From: Pogonophryne albipinna
Taxonomy: Eukaryota; Chordata; Actinopteri; Perciformes; Artedidraconidae
Direction: 5' to 3'
DNA length: 64,000 bases
Assembly: GCA_028583405.1 (NCBI GenBank)
Contig: CM053259.1
Span: forward strand, 16,296,594-16,360,593
Part shown: piece after piece, positions 25,170-38,639 of the stretch
Numbering within the stretch: the first letter of the stretch is position 1
How the letters are laid out: the number at the start of each line of letters is the position of its first letter
The notes under the pieces: generated by a model
The model's database searches: none
Told to the model about the DNA's origin: nothing
What the model saw: only the letters and a program-made list of their open reading frames with translations
Program-made: the position numbers and the translations under genes

Positions 25170-26646
25170 CAGTTTTTCTCGATTGCTAACACACTAAAAT
25201 TCTACATAAAGCACAATTATTTTAACTGACACTCAAAGAGCAAAACATCGGCTCAAATCTAAACACGTTTTCAGCTTTTCACACAATTTGCAAATCAACA
25301 TAAGACACAGGAATCTGACATAAAGTCACGTGTGAGCAGGTTTAAAACACTGATATTCAAAATTCCTCACACATGGACCAATGATCAAGAAGCACGTTCC
25401 ACCTGACCAAACACCTGATGGCATAATTGTTGGCTCATCAATCAGGATGTTAGCACTATAAAAAGACCACAGGTGAGAACTCTCTTACAGCAACAATGGA
25501 AACCAACATGGAAGCAAGAGCAAGAGGAAGAGGAAGAGGAAGAGGAGGAGGAAGAATACTCTCTAATGAAATGAATTGTTATCAACCATAGTTTGACGAT
25601 GAGAGGCTGGACGGAGGGTTCAGCCTAATCTAAGCCGATGTACTGTCGCCTCTGTAATCCGGACACTTAGACTTGAAAACAGGTTAGTTACCAGTTTGTA
25701 GCTCTGCATAACTCATGATATATCAGTGCTTATATCCGTTGTGTGAAACGTATTTACTTCATTACTGTAATTGAATTGTTGGCATGTTGCATACTATAAC
25801 TGTACAAAGATCCTGCACACTTTACTGTGGTAAACTTACTTTTATGCAACACAGACACTGACCGACCACTATGTCTTTGTTGTTTATCTGAAGGACGGAG
25901 AAACAAAGCGGTGGAAGGCTAATGATGTTCAATGAGGCACAGGAAGCAGCAGTTACAAACTGGGGTTAGGCAAACAATGCATCCCACTTAGAGAGATCCG
26001 AAGCATAGTAGCTGTGTGCTGAGATGCATGTTGCACAATGTTATTTGTGAATAAAATGTGATTTTGTTCAACAACTCATTTGTATTTCTTCATTTACTGT
26101 ATTTCTGTAAACTCAAGCAATCTTTCTCTGCAGAAACCTCTCTGTACAGAGCACAGCCCAGAACAGGTGAAAGTGCTTTAGATGATGCTCAGCAGTGTGT
26201 AGCTGGGTGGTCAAACCATCCAGTATTATGAACGAAGTGTGTTATATTTGGTGCAAAAGTTTGCAATAGGTAAGTGTTCATGTAGTTTTGAGTGCAGTTC
26301 TTCATTTAGCAGGAAAAATTAGGTGTTTTGCAGTTTGGGTGTGTGGTTTTGTGAATTGTGTTTAGTGTTCTGAGAAATTGAGCAATTAAAAAAAAAATGT
26401 GTGTTAGCAATCGAGAAAAACTGTAAACCTGCTCACACGTGACTTTACGTCAGATTCCTGTGTCTTACGTGGAGAGACGTGTGCAGTGGTTTGCAAAAAG
26501 TGTCATGTTGATTTGCAAATTGTGTGAAAAGCTGAAAACGTGTTTAGAGTTTTGGAGATTTGAGCCGATGTTTTGCTCTTTGAGTGTCAGTTAAAATAAT
26601 TGTGCTTTATGTATCATTTTAGTGTGTTAGCAATCGAGAAAAACTG
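25170..26646. mobile_element. Composite Tc1/mariner-like element with long palindromic arms
   Basis: The element is bounded by TA on both sides (25168-25169 and 26647-26648) and starts CAGTTTTTCTCGATTGC. Its far end is the inverted copy, ending at 26646. The left arm (25170-25344) and the right arm (26424-26646) are near-identical inverted repeats. The left arm has lost roughly 10 and 34 bases relative to the right. If the interior is removed, the arms meet as the perfect palindrome GCAGGTTTAAACCTGC. A third copy of the terminal motif lies at 26399-26423, again followed by TA. This suggests a foldback MITE into whose central TA a related element inserted, and the inner element's left terminus is not recognisable. 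The interior holds the transposase relic described separately. Confidence 0.8.
25496..26055 (+). pseudogene. Intron-bearing Tc1/mariner-like transposase relic, DDE core lost
   Basis: A TATAAAAA box (25457-25464) lies 39 nt before an ATG at 25496. The ATG opens a frame with an Arg-Gly-rich basic N-terminus that is soon broken by a stop. In another frame, from 25603, the residues EAGRRVQPNLSR and VASVIRTLRLEN are readable; these are typical of the helix-turn-helix region of fish IS630/Tc1-like transposases. That frame stops at AACAG|GTTAGT (donor at 25683) and resumes after CTGAAG (acceptor ending 25893). It then encodes TEKQSGGR and MFNEAQEAAVTNW, and after a frameshift something like ANNA...LREIRSIV. 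So a 211-bp intron is inferred. An AATAAA follows at 26050-26055. The catalytic DDE domain is absent, so the copy cannot be functional. Family assignment is from remembered motifs. Confidence 0.72.
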
Positions 26647-27029
<383 letters not shown>

Positions 27030-27109
27030 TGAATGCCCATACTGTATGTACCGTACCTGTGTGTTGTGTCATTGGCATGGGAAGCCGCTGAGGGCTGGTG
27101 AGACTTTAA

Positions 27110-27300
27110 CTTTGCTAAGCTTTTTCCTGCCAGGTCCCTGGGAGATCCCACTGTTCATTTATATTGAACTTTGTAGGCCGGGGGCTCTGCCAGGCTCCCC
27201 TGCCTACGGCTGTAATATCAGAGCTGCTGGGGACCTGCACGGCCAGCAAGACCCAGGGAGAGACACACAGATCACACCGGCCCTGTGGTTATTACATTTA
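27110..27300. promoter_or_regulatory. Complex block between two TG arrays
   Basis: About 190 bp of non-repetitive, GC-richer sequence (for example TTCATTTATATTGAACTTTG near 27154) isolated between two very long TG arrays. It could be a constrained regulatory element. No coding frame survives independently of the flanking repeats. Confidence 0.27.
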
Positions 27301-27302
27301 CC

Positions 27303-27474
<172 letters not shown>

Positions 27475-27599
27475 GTGGAGGGTTTTCTCATAGTTTTTAC
27501 AGTGTAGGTGTGATGTCTGGCCATTTAGAAGTGTTTGCTTGTGTGATTTTTGTGTTTGCACAATATGAATTATTGCAATAAAAATCACAGGCAATTTTT

Positions 27600-27660
27600 G
27601 TCTGCTTTGTTTTGTGTGCATGTTTGTGCATGTGTGTGCATGTGTGTGTGTGGAGCTGGC
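27600..27660. repeat. TG/CATG-rich tract
   Basis: Interrupted GTGTGCATG words. CA words also recur at 27768-27800 and 27885-27925. Confidence 0.75.
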
Positions 27661-29860
27661 GATGCTCCACCGTGTCCTCTCCAGCTCACACAGCCTCTGT
27701 CATAAACAGCCACAGCCTCTGGCAGGTGTTGCGCTGTGGTCCACAGAAATGTGCTTCCCAAAGTGACACACACACAGACACGCATGTGCACAAACACACA
27801 AATGGACGCAGGTCCGAATACACACCGTTGGGAATCCCCACAGGTGAGCCTTAGAGGGCAGAGTCAACACCTTATTATTAAAATGCACAGACACACACAT
27901 GTGTGGCATACACACATGCACAGAGACAGCTGTTTGTGGTGTCTCACACACTATCAAGCTCTCACAGGTTACTCGTCTTAGCCCACATATGTGTGGATAT
28001 ATACTAGATATCTACATTCCATTTTATATCCATGTTAATTCTGTCATAACTTATTTGTAGTCTAAGTTATTTTATTCAAAATGACATGTTGATAATAAAC
28101 TTTCATGATAACAATTCTAGATAATGAAAATGAAAAAAAAGTGATCAAGCAGAGTGATCAATTACAAAATGAACAATTAATATGATAGCAGCAAGACTAT
28201 AACTAACAAGATGACTCTACAGCATAACACCAAAGCTTATTGTTTATCAATATGACACTTAAATAGGAATAAAATAAATATTTAATACAAGAAAAACCTC
28301 TGTAAAGTTTCAGGGTTTCTGCAGAGGTTGATTTTGTCGTGCAGGCAGGGGATATATTCTTTTTATTTGGTTAACTTTATTATTTCACAAGTTAGTTATA
28401 ACTAATATTAACAGTCCATTTAGTTTGTATGGTAAATTAAATAATACATTTGAATTAACGTTATCTGGCAACACTCAACAACAGCAAAACCACATGTAGA
28501 AAGACACATGTTTCACAGGGTTTTATTGATAGCTGGCTTGACTTAAATCAACAGTTTATGACATTGTTCGTTGATACAATAGTCAAGCCTTTATGAATAC
28601 ACATTAACACAACTTGGACTGTACGAACAGAAGATAGAAATCTCAGCTCTGCCTCCACAGATTGGAGGGATAATCCCTACAAAGCAGTGTGTTTATCCCT
28701 TGTCCAGAAATAGCAATTCATCGGTGACCCTATAGTGCTATTCTCTGTCCGGGCCCAGCAAGACAGCACTAAATGTTCAAGTGGAGGTAAGTGCCGGCAA
28801 GTCCTTTGACAATACAAGCATGGTTTCAAGCTCCCGCTCAATACAGCTCCTCTCGTCAGAGGGCGCGAGGAGGAGAAGGTGGGGGGGAGCAGGCAAGTAC
28901 AAGGAGCAGGACTCGAGGTGGAGGGGTCAGAGAGTGTGTGTCTGGGGATTGGTGTGTGTGTGTGAGTATCTGCTCTGTGTCTCTCTTACGAGGTTCTGGA
29001 TGGAAAGGGAAGATGTTGTCTCCTTGCTTCAGTGAACCTGAGGAGCGGAGGCCTCCTCAAAGCACAAGACCAACCGAATCCCCTGACACCGGCTGAGACA
29101 ATAAGTCCCAGCTTTACTGTAAGATGTGGGATGGTAGGAATAGAAAAAAAGATATGTACAATTTAAGCGGAGGCAAACACAACAGGACAAATACACATAC
29201 AGAGGCTTCAGGTGGATGACACACATTAGGAATGGATTTACAGATTAAGCAAATATAAAACAATTGAAATAAATTAACTGCTAGCTGTTACTGGGAGCAA
29301 TTATCTTAATGATTGTTATTGAATTGATTGAAGAAATATGTTGATAAATGTTATTTTGATGTCAAAGTTAAATTGAAAAGCTATGTCGATGGCATCCATG
29401 CTATGTTCCCGTTGTGTTTTTCATTATTGAAGATAACTTGCTGTGTGAGTGGACACAATTCCTCATTTTTACAGTAACCTTGTTGACTGAATCCTGATTG
29501 GTCAATTGTTCCTTCAGCAGTCAATGGGCACAACATCAGACTTGTTTGAACAGTGTAAAACATCTGAGACGTGCGCAGTGATTTAAAGCCTGGATCAAGA
29601 CCAGGGGGAATCAAAAATACAAAATAGATAAAAACAGCACCAGGGATGACCTTCAATATTTATTTACCAGGCTAACGCCTGTTGAATATGTTGAAATGCT
29701 TATCTTACATGATTTGAAATTGACTCAAAGCATTCCTCTGATACTTAAAGCTTGTCTTAGACTTGAGACTTGATTTAATCAACCGACTGTGGGGAAGTTA
29801 TTTTTGTAGTAACCTCATCGCGGAAGCCATGAGACAAAAGTGTCAGTTTGTGAATGTAAT
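27661..29860. other. Non-coding stretch
   Basis: Mixed composition, AT-rich at 28000-28560. A GA/GT-rich patch at 28850-28970 generates overlapping + frames (28781-29035 and 28791-29096) without splice or domain support. Confidence 0.5.
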
Positions 29861-29864
29861 AAAT

Positions 29865-31180
<1,316 letters not shown>

Positions 31181-31660
31181 TTTCTTGCAGATGGAGTTCA
31201 GACCGTACCCTGCAGGGCTCCACAGTGACAGGTCTGGGACATAGCAGCCCATTACCACACATGTCCTGTCAGGGGGGTTCCTGTAGCAGTCGGTGTGTTT
31301 TCTGCCTCGGGACCCTCCCTCCTGAGCAGAGAGCCGCTGCTCGGGGGCCCCAGCAAAAAAACATGGCCTGTCTTCTCTCCCTTAGTGCTGGGGGATGAAC
31401 TCGATTCACAGGGACCCGGGGGTGAGGGAGACGCTGGTTTTGCCTGTCCCGACAAGGAGAGGAGGGGGATCAGAGGAGCCAAGGTGGGGAGACTTAGTAA
31501 AGCATTAGTGGGCCCTGCTGGTGTGCTGGCCCCTGTGAACTAGGCAGTGATTGAGGAGCAGAGCCTGGGGCTAAACGTGGCACCTTTGACAGTGTCAGGG
31601 TGGCACTATAGTGGCGACCGGCTAGATGCTTCTACTACATTACACACCAAACGCTTGTTG
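31181..31660. other. GC-richer block, function unknown
   Basis: A T-rich run ending TTCTTGCAG (about 31191) is followed by an ATG, but that frame stops after 17 codons. The + frame 31295-31543 and the minus frame 31252-31482 overlap each other and have no recognisable motif. It may be a regulatory block or an untranslated exon, and neither is supported further. Confidence 0.3.
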
Positions 31661-31881
31661 GTGTCTATATTCATGCTGACTTGAAATGAGGGATTATGAC
31701 GGCGGACAGTGCAGCATAGCCTATGGATGAGAAGAAAGGGGAACACACTGGGCTACTCATATGAACTTAATCTACTGCATGTTCTTACTTGATTATAGGT
31801 GTATTCAATAATGATCAGAAACGTATTATTATAGTGGGTCTCTTCTCTGCTGAGCAAACCCGAACTAAATCCAACGATGGG
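31661..31881. other. Spacer, nothing recognised
   Basis: AT-leaning unique-looking sequence. Confidence 0.5.
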
Positions 31882-32323
31882 CAGTGGTAGAAAAACAACT
31901 CCGATTATTTACTTAAAGGAAGAACTGTTTGTTCTTAAAAAGTAAAATTACTGAATTAAAAAAAGTCACTTTGAAGAACAGTGAGTAGAAAAACAGAAGT
32001 ATTATCAGCAAAATTACAAGTACTCATTTTGGACAATGGTTATTTTCAAAGTGTGATATTGATGAAATTCGGTTTTGATCACTTACTAAGGAATAGTTAT
32101 ATTAGGAGTAAAAGTACTGCATCACATCATAAAATAATATCATTTGGTTTTTTTGTGTTAAAGGTAGGTAGTAACTATGTAACTATGAGTGGTAAAATAA
32201 TGTAGTGCAATAAAAGTATAATATTAACTTAAACAATGTAGTGTAATAGAAGTACAACATAGCATAAAGTACTCAAGTAAACTGTATTATGAGAAATAAC
32301 ACAGTAGTTGAGTAAAGTTAACC
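31882..32323. repeat. Decayed 'CAGTGGT...AAAGTAC' fish repeat, probable DNA transposon
   Basis: Starts CAGTGGTAGAAAAACAAC and contains repeated AAAGTAC/GTACTCAAG/GTAAAAGTACTG words. It also has GTAGTGTAATAGAAGTAC followed by AACATAGCATAAAGTACTCAAG, and finishes CAGTAGTTGAGTAAAGTTA. This follows the layout of a common teleost repeat whose ends read CAGTGGTGGAA and inverted TTCCACCACTG with ACTTGAGTAAA just inside. The right terminus is eroded. The superfamily is not decided from sequence. Confidence 0.6.
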
Positions 32324-33115
32324 TGAAAAAAAGACAATACTGTAAATTAATTATTGCAATTAAATAACCCTGCTTTTGTTCTCTTTTCTCTTAGTTTTAT
32401 TATCAAATAAATCAATGCAACAAAATTAACATTAACTTGAGACGCCGTTACGGATGATCTAAGTATTGACAGACGTTGAACCCAGAAGAGGCACAGGAAG
32501 TTGTCAGTGTATTTATACTTAGTTTTTTCTTTTTACCACCGTGAATCACACTTAGGGTTAAGGGAGTGATTCCGCTATGATAATAACTCACCATTTACTA
32601 TATCAGCAACCGTAATGCACTTCTTCTCTGTCAAATATGCACCATGTCCTACAGTTAAATCCATTGACGATGATGATCGGCTGTCAAACAAAAGACCTGC
32701 AAAGTTCGTTTGGATCTGTTGTCATGTTATAAGTAGCAACACAACATTGATGTATGTACAACGAGACACAAGCGTAACTCCTATTATTGCAGCAGCATTC
32801 CTCCATTGTTTTAATTACCTGCAGATCTCTAACATACTGACATTTTAAAGCAAAACATATTAGCATCACCAACACTAAATATTAAACTAATGTAATGTCT
32901 CACAGTCTATCATTATGTGTTGGTGGGCTACAGCTTTGGTTTCCTTGAAGGGAATAAACATGTGCCCGTTTCAATACACCCACCAAGCCTTCCATTATAT
33001 TCAAAGCAAACTGGCACTCTCTTGCACAAACACAAACAATAACCATTGACAGACTCCTCTCATCACGCATGAAAAACATGCTGCTAATGGGGGAATGAGG
33101 GACATGAAATCACTT
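32324..33115. other. AT-rich non-coding stretch
   Basis: Nothing recognised. Confidence 0.55.
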
Positions 33116-33119
33116 TCAG

Positions 33120-33560
33120 TGGGACATAAAGGCGGCATTGTGAGGTGGCCTGGTGGTAATTACACTACACAGACCGTACTGAAGGAAGCTATTTAGCAAT
33201 ATGGCCTTGGCCTGGGCCTCTACCGCTGATCTCATTTGGCTGCATTAATTAGCTCGCTCTTAGCCGCGGAGCCGTGTGTTAGCGCTTGCAGCCCACTGCT
33301 TGGCTGGTTGGTTGGTTAGTTAAGATGACTAACATGACAGTCTGTTCTGTTCTGTTGTAAATCTGCAGGCCTCCTGAACTTCCTTACACCTCGTCGTCCC
33401 CCCTCCTCCATCCCATCAGTCGAAGACAGCTGGGGCTACACAGAGGGCACGACTGCTCCCTATTCACCGCATTCAGCATGGTGGCAGCCACCGCAGCACA
33501 ATGGACTGTGCCGCCTGTTCCATTTGCAGAGGAAAGAGAGCTCATTTTGTTTGTGCATTA
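33120..33560. promoter_or_regulatory. Candidate conserved non-coding block
   Basis: Contains GGTGGTAATTACACTAC near 33159 and CTGCATTAATTAGCTCGC near 33240, plus a GC-rich non-repetitive stretch to about 33540. There are no coding frames. Enhancer assignment is inference. Confidence 0.33.
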
Positions 33561-34890
33561 AATGAGCTCTCTGGTTGTGAAAGATCAAATCCCTTCATTC
33601 CCACTGAAGGAGGGTGAGACATTTCAGTTTATGATGAGAAATATATGTAAATATCAGCAGGAGATGTTTATTTGACAGACTGTAGTATGACAAGGGTAGA
33701 GTAAAACATATTTAAATAGTTGAGTTAGATTGCACAGGAACATAAAACATAAGTGCTTGGCCTTACCTTAGCTCAAAGGTGCCAGAGCTGGTAAAAAAAA
33801 AATGGTTGTAGAAAATCTATTCTATAGAAACTTAAAATAGCATATCTTTCAGTTAAAACTAACAAGAAAAAGTCCAGTAATGAGAGTTGTTGGATGTTAC
33901 ATTCCTCTTTACATCCCCAGGTGCATTATTGAAGCATTAACAGTGTGATGTCTTAATGCAACATGACAGAACATTGCATCAGAAAAATTACAGGCTAAAA
34001 TGGAGTTTGACCATTAAACCTTTGCTCTGAAACACTTACACAGGAATTGAGAAGATGGAGTAATGCAAATTGGTAGCCAATGAAAATAAAACACTTTTCA
34101 CACCGCAAGGGAAAAGTACCTCTAAACGACATCGAAGTTCTCCTTTTCAGGCCCGCTTTGTTTAACACCTCCAACTAGACAGACAGAAATTATAATTACA
34201 CAAAGTCTCAAAACCATGCCTGTTCACCACGCCGCCCAAAAAGGGAAATAGATGTTAGTTCGATAAAGATATAACACTTGGCTCCAAATGCAAGTGGTTT
34301 TAACAGATGGTACCCCAAAATGTCTCCCTATTGTTTTTGTAATTAAAAACTCAATAGAAGCATTACGGTTATAACTAAACAATGATTAAACATCACAATT
34401 TTAAATCCCTTTTAGTGAAATAAATACTTAAAGGCTGCGTTTCCATCGTTAAAAAACATTGCTGCTTATGTCTGACAATGCATAACTTTTTTTAGTTGTC
34501 AAAAGTGCCGCGCTCTTTTTCGCACCAGAGCTTTTTTGAAGAAGGTGTTAGCTTTTCAAACACAGGACGTCTTATTTTTAGGATTCAACTCCACATTTTT
34601 TCTTGCTCGTGAGATTGGTGTTTTTGTGCTGTGAATTTCAGTGGGTTCACAGTGATATAGCACATGCAGAACCCTGCTCTGTATGGCCAACAATTGACCC
34701 TGCATCTGCAAACAACACTTTCAAAGGAAGAGCAATCAAGAATACACAAGAAAACTTTATATGTGCATTTGCCATACAAAGTCTCAATGTTAGCTCTAGT
34801 TATGTTATTTTAGAAACCAGAAAAGTGGTCTTTGCTTATGAGAGAATGCATTTCTTGTGTGTTTTAAAGGACGTATTAACAATAATATGT
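33561..34890. other. AT-rich non-coding stretch
   Basis: No repeat family or exon was recognised. Opposed frames at 34585-34779 (-) and 34603-34896 (+) occupy the same DNA and have no motif. Confidence 0.5.
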
Positions 34891-34899
34891 GTCTAGTGT

Positions 34900-35330
34900 T
34901 CAAGGCCTAAAGTTGCCTTTATCATTTATGAACCCTATCGCAGATGACACAGAGGCCACGTTGGCATATGCTGAAGGTGAGCCATGCGTGTCAGCTAGGT
35001 CAGGCAGCAGTAGGTCATTTCCATAAGGTGCCGATGGAGCAGGTGATAGGACGGTGCTGGCATGAGAGGGGTGGAGGTAGTGGGGCAGATGGACCTGTCT
35101 TGCACTGACCATGTATCCCTGCACCCTGCTGGGGCCCCAGGAGGGGGCCGAGGAGGCTCCCAAAAAGGAGGGTGTCCCACTGAGACCCTGGCATTGAGCC
35201 GTGCCCAGCCTTGGCCTGCACCCATCTCTATAGCCTCCCCCCTCACCCATCCTTCCCTCTCCTCCATACCCTGCAAAACACCCTAAACGCTGACCAAGCC
35301 CTCAGGGCTCAGGCCAGCCTCCTGGGCTAA
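34900..35330. other. GC-rich island open on both strands
   Basis: About 430 bp of GC-rich DNA in an AT-rich setting. A minus frame (34900-35250, 116 codons, Ser/Pro/Ala-rich) overlaps others at 34995-35276 (-) and 35062-35286 (+). No protein family was recognised. A large part of the openness is explained by low stop-codon frequency in GC-rich DNA. It may be a regulatory element or an exon of an unknown transcript. Confidence 0.3.
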
Positions 35331-37258
35331 CAATGGCCCAGACAACAAGCTGGTCCATTGGAGGGCCATGCCAAGTGAGTGTGCCAGGGATGGATTCTCT
35401 CAGGAAGAGTAACAGTACTGCACCGATGCAGTTGTGTTTTCAAGATTTAGCTGAATTGTTAATACCCTATTTTCACCTCAGAGAAAGGTGCCTGTAATGC
35501 AAAGTCGAACTTCGCATAAACACACTTCAAACATCTGAAAAATATATTTGTTTTAAGGTGAGAGTGAAATCTGTTTATGCAGATGTAACTTCTCATATTT
35601 TTATCTGCTTCTTTGGAGGTCCAGTCATTTTCCGTTATGTGGCAAACACACACAGCTTGAGCTGTGAATATTCTTTGCAAGGTGACATTTCCTGGCTATG
35701 TGCAAATAAAGCACACACAGAAACGCTGTCACAGACAAAGACTGAGGTGATTCTCTCTGAAAGAAATAACAGAATTTCCCAATATTACCACATTTTTTGG
35801 GATACAAATTATAGGAAAGAAGTACAACCTTAAGTGAGTGGGTTAAGATTAGGGACACCACTGCTGGTTTATTATTTGTTCATAGTGTGAAGTAGATGAG
35901 GCAGTGCAGGTGGGGGGCCTCAAATCTCAAATAAGCTTTTCAAACTATTATTTCCCAACAGAAACTCAATTTGCACCACACTGGATTACAAGTTGTTTTT
36001 ATCGACCCGTAGCCGGCTCTCTGCAGCTGCATGCGGCTTGCTTAAATCATGAGGGAGGAGGATAGTGGGGGGTTGTAGAGCAGATTGGCGATAATTGGTT
36101 GACGGACAGTATACAGTAATAATGGGTCTAAATAGCCGGGCTTGAGAAGTTCCTGTCATGTTTCACCACTTCTATTTCCATACCAATTAAACCTTGTTGA
36201 AGCTGCAATGATGAGAAAAATGGAGGTGCAAAGGATGTGGAATAGCTCAACACATCAAAGCCCTGCTCCACTTTGATTTATGGGACTTCTTTTTAAAGAT
36301 ATTTTTTGAAGAATCTAATTTTTAAGATGTTTATCCAGCATGTTACTGTTACTGAACTAGGGAAACCCTTTTTTTGTCATTCTCATTGCAATTGCTATGA
36401 GGTTTTATTTGAAATTGATTCTTCTGATTTAAATATGGATTATCCTACTTTATTCTACCCCCGTAGATCTCATTCAAATACAGAGAAAGAGAGTAAGGGA
36501 TGAATACAGGGACAGAGAGATTGAGTGGTAGATAGATGGAGATCACAAGAATTGGTTGGAGATAGATCTCTAGAGATATATACCAGCGCTGTCATCCCGT
36601 GATGAGCCACCTATAATCCATGAGGACGACTACGTCTCATTTCATAGTAAGATGGAGGGTCGCATTGATTCCACTCAACTGAGAGAAATCTGATTTAAAT
36701 TTTGAATGTGAGAGCGTGAGCCAACCTTCCCCAATTTCAGATCAGATGAAATTGGCTTTGGTGCATTAAATATTCTCCTGTTGCCCAGTGGACCATGCTG
36801 GATGTAGTGTCTTTTCACAATCTGAGAGACAAGGAGTATAGAGTCTGTGTAACACACACCTTCACAGCTGGAGGATAGCCATGCATGATGCCACAAAAAA
36901 CCTGACCATCTCCCCAACATCTCCATCTGCAGTGGACCAGCCAGGAGCCTTTAAAAAGGATCTTAATATTTGTAGTTGTGCCTTTAAACAGTTACATTTC
37001 AAAAACAATCTACTGGGACATTTTGCGGTTTTAATACAGTAGGTGTATATCTGAGTAGGTGATCCCCCATTAAAGTGACATATTTGAGCAATAACATCTT
37101 AAAGGAATACTGTAGTACGACATTTTGGGAAATACATACATTCACTTTCTTTCGAGTTCGACTATGATCAAAGTCATAAAGTTAAATATTAATATTTATC
37201 CATCTTCTCACCTACACCTTCGCAAATAATTGTTTATCACAAGTCGATTGTGAACACT
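35331..37258. other. Non-coding stretch
   Basis: AT-rich, with GATAGATG/AGAGA words at 36485-36580. No gene was recognised. Confidence 0.55.
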
Positions 37259-37263
37259 AGGCT

Positions 37264-38131
37264 CAGTGTTTCCCCTATATAAAAATAGTGGCGGCGCAGC
37301 GCTGAAAATATGCGCGCCGCTGCTAGGGGGGGCGCCAGCCAGGTACCCAAAAAAAAAACATTAATTAAGTTTTTTTTATTTTATTTTTTTTATTAAAATA
37401 ATAATAAGTGGCGACCTTTTTTCATTTTTGATCATTGTTATGTGGATTTGTAGTATTTGTGTTACTGTATGGTCAATAAAGGTGTATTTTTGCTAAATCT
37501 TGAGACATTGCCACTGTAGGCAGGGCCGATTTTTGGCGACATAGGTGGTCACCTAGGGCGCCAGATCTGGGGGGGGCGCTGTGCTGGTAGCTCTGGGAGG
37601 GGAAAAAACATTTTTGACCGTTGGCGCTCATCCTAATTTTCGGCCTTGATGTAACAACATTCATAATTAAGTAAATGTAACACCCTTTTCACCCCGGTTA
37701 CACTTTTCATTTGCCCTGTACGATGGGCGCTGTAAGTGATGAAAGTGGGGGATGTTGGCTTATCAGGCACCCGCAGCTCACAGCCAAAGTGCGAGCGAGG
37801 GAGAGGGAGAGAGAGAGAGGGCGCACCGGTACCGGCGCTGTTGTTATTAGAATCTGGTGCTAGCTGCGCTAACGGATATAAGAAGTAGATGTTTCTACAA
37901 CCAGGGTGGAGGAGAGCTCTCCTGTCAGACTGAGAGGCTCAGTGAGGTAGAACCGGTCCTGGTACTAGGCCTCAAGAGCCTTTCTTGTGCTGGCAGACAC
38001 ATAGAAACAAATTGGCGGGGCGCACTTCGCACGTGCACACACTAAAAAATTCCACGCGCTCCGCGCTCACATTCTGCTAGGCCCACGTGCCTTAGCACTG
38101 CTGCTATGACTCCATCCTAGGGGAAACACTG
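37264..38131. mobile_element. Non-autonomous hAT-like element, AGGCT-flanked
   Basis: The left end reads CAGTGTTTCCCCTATA. The right end, on the minus strand, reads CAGTGTTTCCCCTAGGATG, giving a terminal inverted repeat of at least 14 bp. AGGCT directly abuts both ends (37259-37263 and 38132-38136), giving a 5-bp target duplication. Most hAT elements make 8 bp and some fish hAT groups make 5. The interior has no transposase frame. It includes a GC-rich left part, A/T runs at 37348-37400, GA-rich sequence near 37795-37820, and a second element nested within. hAT assignment rests on the CAGTG-type terminus. Confidence 0.75.
37519..37649. mobile_element. Small MITE nested in the hAT-like element
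   Basis: The left end is GGCAGGGCCGATTTTTGGCG. The right end, reversed, is TCAAGGCCGAAAATTAGG, an imperfect inverted repeat. TGTA lies on both sides (37515-37518 and 37650-37653), suggesting a 4-bp target duplication. A G-run of eight and CACCTAGGGCGCC lie inside. The superfamily is unknown. Confidence 0.45.
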
Positions 38132-38139
38132 AGGCTTGT

Positions 38140-38638
38140 TGAAAGTTGTTGAAAGTGGCAAGTTTACTAAAAGGTTTTTCACCTTTACTCTATAATCATA
38201 CTGTTTCTATACAATACAGGGACTGAAAAAGGGAGATAGGTGTCAAACTGTGACTGGCACTGTTTAAGTGAACCACTGCTAATGCTATAGACAGTGAAAG
38301 TGTTGAATAAGGTGTTTGATACACTGAAGCATAGCATATACTACATTTGACATAGTAGATTTAGTAGCAGGGAGGTACATAAAGCTAACATGGCTAAAAA
38401 ATGCAGAAACATTGATAGAAGTCAACTTTAAAGGCTGGTAGTCATGTCTCACAAGGACGGAGATGGATGAGAAGAAGCCGAGGGGCCACATCTGAGAAGT
38501 GCGGTCCCCCGTGTTGACGAAGCAGTCCCTACTCCGGGCCTGTGTTTACGTTTCCCTTCGAGTGTTTCCCCCCACGGCGCTCCATCCAATTCTCCTCAAC
38601 AAGGGAACATGAGGGAGCGGAGTAAAATGAGAGTGGGC
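38140..38638. other. Non-coding spacer
   Basis: Nothing recognised. Confidence 0.5.
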
Positions 38639-38639
38639 T

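Noticed and set aside
31182..31252. Good-looking acceptor (TTTCTTTCTTGCAG) directly followed by ATGGAGTTC
   Set aside because: The frame from that ATG stops after 17 codons and no donor precedes the stop, so a coding exon is not supported.
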